A program made the position numbers and the translations under genes. Under the pieces are notes generated by a model. That model worked only from the letters and a program-made list of their open reading frames with translations. It had not been told where the DNA came from and ran no database searches. Positions 61,982 to 64,000 of a DNA stretch of 64,000 nucleotides are shown piece by piece (position 1 is the first letter of the stretch; the number at the start of each line of letters is the position of its first letter). The stretch spans positions 62,001 to 126,000 of the forward strand of contig NZ_JACVQF010000192.1 of the NCBI RefSeq assembly GCF_014534645.1, written 5' to 3'. Source of the DNA: Streptomyces griseicoloratus (lineage in GTDB: Bacteria; Actinomycetota; Actinomycetes; Streptomycetales; Streptomycetaceae).

Positions 61982-64000
61982 TCACCGCATCAGCAGGCCC
62001 GCCGCCTCCACCAGTTCCCGGGACGGCAGCGCGACCAGTCCCGGCTCCGCGCCCGACGCCAGCCGCGGGTGCGCGGGCAGGATGCGGACCGTGTAGCCGA
62101 ACGGACCGGTGCGGTCCAGGGCCAGCGGGCCCTCGTACACCCAGCGGCCCTCCAGGTCGGGGCCGCTCACCGGCTTCAGCGGCACGGTCGTCGCGTCGGT
62201 GATCCGGTCCTCGGTGTCCACCCGGCCGGACACCGCCTGCACCTCGACGTCGTCCGGGCCGAGATCGCCCAGGCGCACCCGCACCCGGAGCCCGAGCGTC
62301 GTACCGAGTTCCGCGGTGGCCGTGGCGTCGGACGTCTCCACGTGGTCGACGGCCACCGCCGGCCAGGCCGCCCGCAGCCTGCCCTTCCACTCGGCCAGGT
62401 CGCGCGCGGAGTCCGGGTCCATCGCGCGGTGCGCCTCGGCCGCCGGGGTGTACAGCCGCTCCACGTACTCGCGGACCATGCGGCCGGCCAGCACCTTCGG
62501 GCCGAGCCGGCTCAGGGTCTGGCGGACCATCTCGATCCAGCGGTCGGGCAGCCCGCTCGCGCCCCGCTCGTAGAAGCGCGGGGTCACCCGCTGCTCCAGC
62601 AGGTCGTAGAGGGCGGCGGCCTCTATGGCGTCGCGGCGGTCGGGGTCGGTGCCGACGCCGTCGGCGGTCGGAATCGCCCAGCCGAAGTCCGGCTGGAACC
62701 ACTCGTCCCACCAGCCGTCCAGCACGGAGAGGTTGAGGCAGCCGTTGAGCGCGGCCTTCATCCCGGACGTCCCGCACGCCTCCAGCGGGCGGAGCGGGTT
62801 GTTCAGCCAGATGTCGCAGCCCGGGTAGAGCTTCTGCGCCATCGCCATGCCGTAGTCCGGCAGGAACACGATCCGGTGCCGCACCCGCGGGTCGTCCGCG
62901 AACCGCACCAGCTCCTGCACCAGCCGCTTGCCGCCGTCGTCCGCCGGGTGCGCCTTGCCCGCCACGACGATCTGGACCGGCCGCTCGGGGTGCAGCAGCA
63001 GGTCCATCAGCCGGTCCCGGTCGCGCAGCATCAGCGTCAGCCGCTTGTACGACGGGACGCGCCGCGCGAAGCCGATGGTGAGCACGTCCGGGTCGAGGAC
63101 GTCGTCGATCCAGCCCAGCTCGGCCGTGCCCGCGCCGCGCTGCCGCCAGGAGGCGCGCAGCCGCTCGCGGACCTCCGCCACGAGCTGTTCCCGCAGGGTC
63201 CGGCGCAGCTCCCAGATGTCCTGGTCGGGGATGCCGGTGACCGCGTCCCAGCGGTCGGAGCCGCCCACGGTGAGCGCGTCCTCGGTGCGCTGGACGCCGA
63301 TCTGCCGGGCTCCGAGCCGGAAGACCTCCGGGGCGACCCAGGTCGGGGCGTGCACCCCGTTGGTGACGGAGGTGATGGGCACCTCGTCGGCGTCGAAGCC
63401 GGGCCACAGCCCGGAGAACATCTCCCGGCTGACCCCGCCGTGCAGCAGGGAGACGCCGTTGGCGCGCTGGGCCAGGCGCAGGCCCATCACGGCCATGTTG
63501 AACAGGTTGGGCTCGCCGCCGGGGTAGGTCTCCATGCCGAGCCGGAGGATGCGCTCGACGTCGATGCGCGGGAGCTCGGCGTCGGGGCCGAAGTGCCGGG
63601 CGACCAGCTCCCGGTCGAAGCGGTCGATGCCGGCCGGGACCGGGGTATGGGTGGTGAAGACGGTACCGGCCCGGACCGCCTCCAGGGCCGCGTCGAACTC
63701 CAGCCCCTCCGCGCAGAGTTCGGCGATGCGTTCCAGGCCGAGGAAGCCGGCGTGGCCCTCGTTGGTGTGGAACACCTCCGGCGCGGCGTGCCCGGTGAGC
63801 CGGCAGTACGTGCGCACCGCCCGGACACCTCCTATGCCGAGCAGCATCTCCTGGAGCAGCCGGTGCTCGCTGCCGCCGCCGTAGAGCCGGTCGGTGACGC
63901 CGCGTTCGCCGAGGTCGTTCTCCTCCACGTCCGAGTCCAGCAGCAGCAGCGGGACCCGGCCGACCTGGGCCAGCCAGACGCGGGCGCGCAGCTCGCGGCC
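61982..64000 (-). CDS. glgP: Alpha-glucan (glycogen) phosphorylase, cut by window edge
   Basis: 672 codons of the C-terminal part; the reading frame continues past 64000. It phosphorolyses alpha-1,4-glucan to glucose 1-phosphate. The actinobacterial long-form layout is visible: GGGSEHRLLQEMLLGIGGVRA near the left, NEGHAGFLGLERI, VTSVTNGVHAPTWV, the PLP-Lys region ACGTSGMKAALNGCLNLSVLD (in part), and WWDEWFQPDFGWAIP. After the catalytic region is a beta-rich tail. It functions with GlgX encoded about 12 kb away. Confidence 0.93.
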   Translation of the reverse strand, partial: GRELRARVWLAQVGRVPLLLLDSDVEENDLGERGVTDRLYGGGSEHRLLQEMLLGIGGVRAVRTYCRLTGHAAPEVFHTNEGHAGFLGLERIAELCAEGLEFDAALEAVRAGTVFTTHTPVPAGIDRFDRELVARHFGPDAELPRIDVERILRLGMETYPGGEPNLFNMAVMGLRLAQRANGVSLLHGGVSREMFSGLWPGFDADEVPITSVTNGVHAPTWVAPEVFRLGARQIGVQRTEDALTVGGSDRWDAVTGIPDQDIWELRRTLREQLVAEVRERLRASWRQRGAGTAELGWIDDVLDPDVLTIGFARRVPSYKRLTLMLRDRDRLMDLLLHPERPVQIVVAGKAHPADDGGKRLVQELVRFADDPRVRHRIVFLPDYGMAMAQKLYPGCDIWLNNPLRPLEACGTSGMKAALNGCLNLSVLDGWWDEWFQPDFGWAIPTADGVGTDPDRRDAIEAAALYDLLEQRVTPRFYERGASGLPDRWIEMVRQTLSRLGPKVLAGRMVREYVERLYTPAAEAHRAMDPDSARDLAEWKGRLRAAWPAVAVDHVETSDATATAELGTTLGLRVRVRLGDLGPDDVEVQAVSGRVDTEDRITDATTVPLKPVSGPDLEGRWVYEGPLALDRTGPFGYTVRILPAHPRLASGAEPGLVALPSRELVEAAGLLMR

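Overview
The window is about 72% GC with strong third-position GC bias. It holds 57 protein genes (one cut at each end) plus two short leader-peptide ORFs. RmdB-like, CabC-like, tandem L,D-transpeptidase and GatCAB genes, together with several leaderless or GTG starts, point to a Streptomyces chromosome. From memory the gene order resembles the core arm of S. coelicolor around ligA, gatCAB and the glycine cleavage genes; I could not align it. I see no rRNA, tRNA, CRISPR array, insertion sequence or prophage.

Left third (1-21 kb): an MMPL transporter (cut); the gatC-gatA-small ORF-gatB amidotransferase operon; a cupin; the membrane c-di-GMP enzyme RmdB; and a five-gene operon of methyltransferase, LOG-type hydrolase, SDR, MetE-like protein and ligA. 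Next come DUF427, an alpha/beta hydrolase, and mnmA and a cysteine desulfurase separated by an antisense amidase. A FabR-like TetR regulator divergent from two tiny membrane-protein genes, a WYL regulator, a thioesterase and a TRIC channel complete this part.

Middle (21-41.7 kb): a complete peptide ABC importer operon (C, A, B, D, F) with an intra-operon hairpin after the binding-protein gene and a strong terminator. Two SseB-like genes and a P-loop ATPase follow. A tandem glycine riboswitch controls gcvT-gcvH-glyA, with sdaA and an MFS transporter downstream; together these form a glycine/serine/one-carbon unit. Then come a GH25 muramidase, an NADP oxidoreductase, a GntR regulator, and leuA behind a leucine-rich leader peptide with alternative hairpins. 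leuA is translationally coupled to an orphan ABC ATPase.

Right third (41.7-64 kb): cabC, a MerR regulator, an RsbW-like ATPase, an enoyl-CoA hydratase, two paralogous L,D-transpeptidase lipoproteins, glgX, a sulfatase behind a cysteine-rich leader peptide, four consecutive ABC half-exporters, a secreted M4 metalloprotease with a P-domain, DUF1990 and glycogen phosphorylase (cut). The four half-exporters read as two asymmetric heterodimers; the second pair is extreme, one partner having no Walker A and the other no signature motif.

The most interesting signals are the two amino-acid-sensing leader peptides, the complementary decay of the ABC pair, and a repeat element that appears to have been domesticated in-frame as a linker of the first half-exporter.
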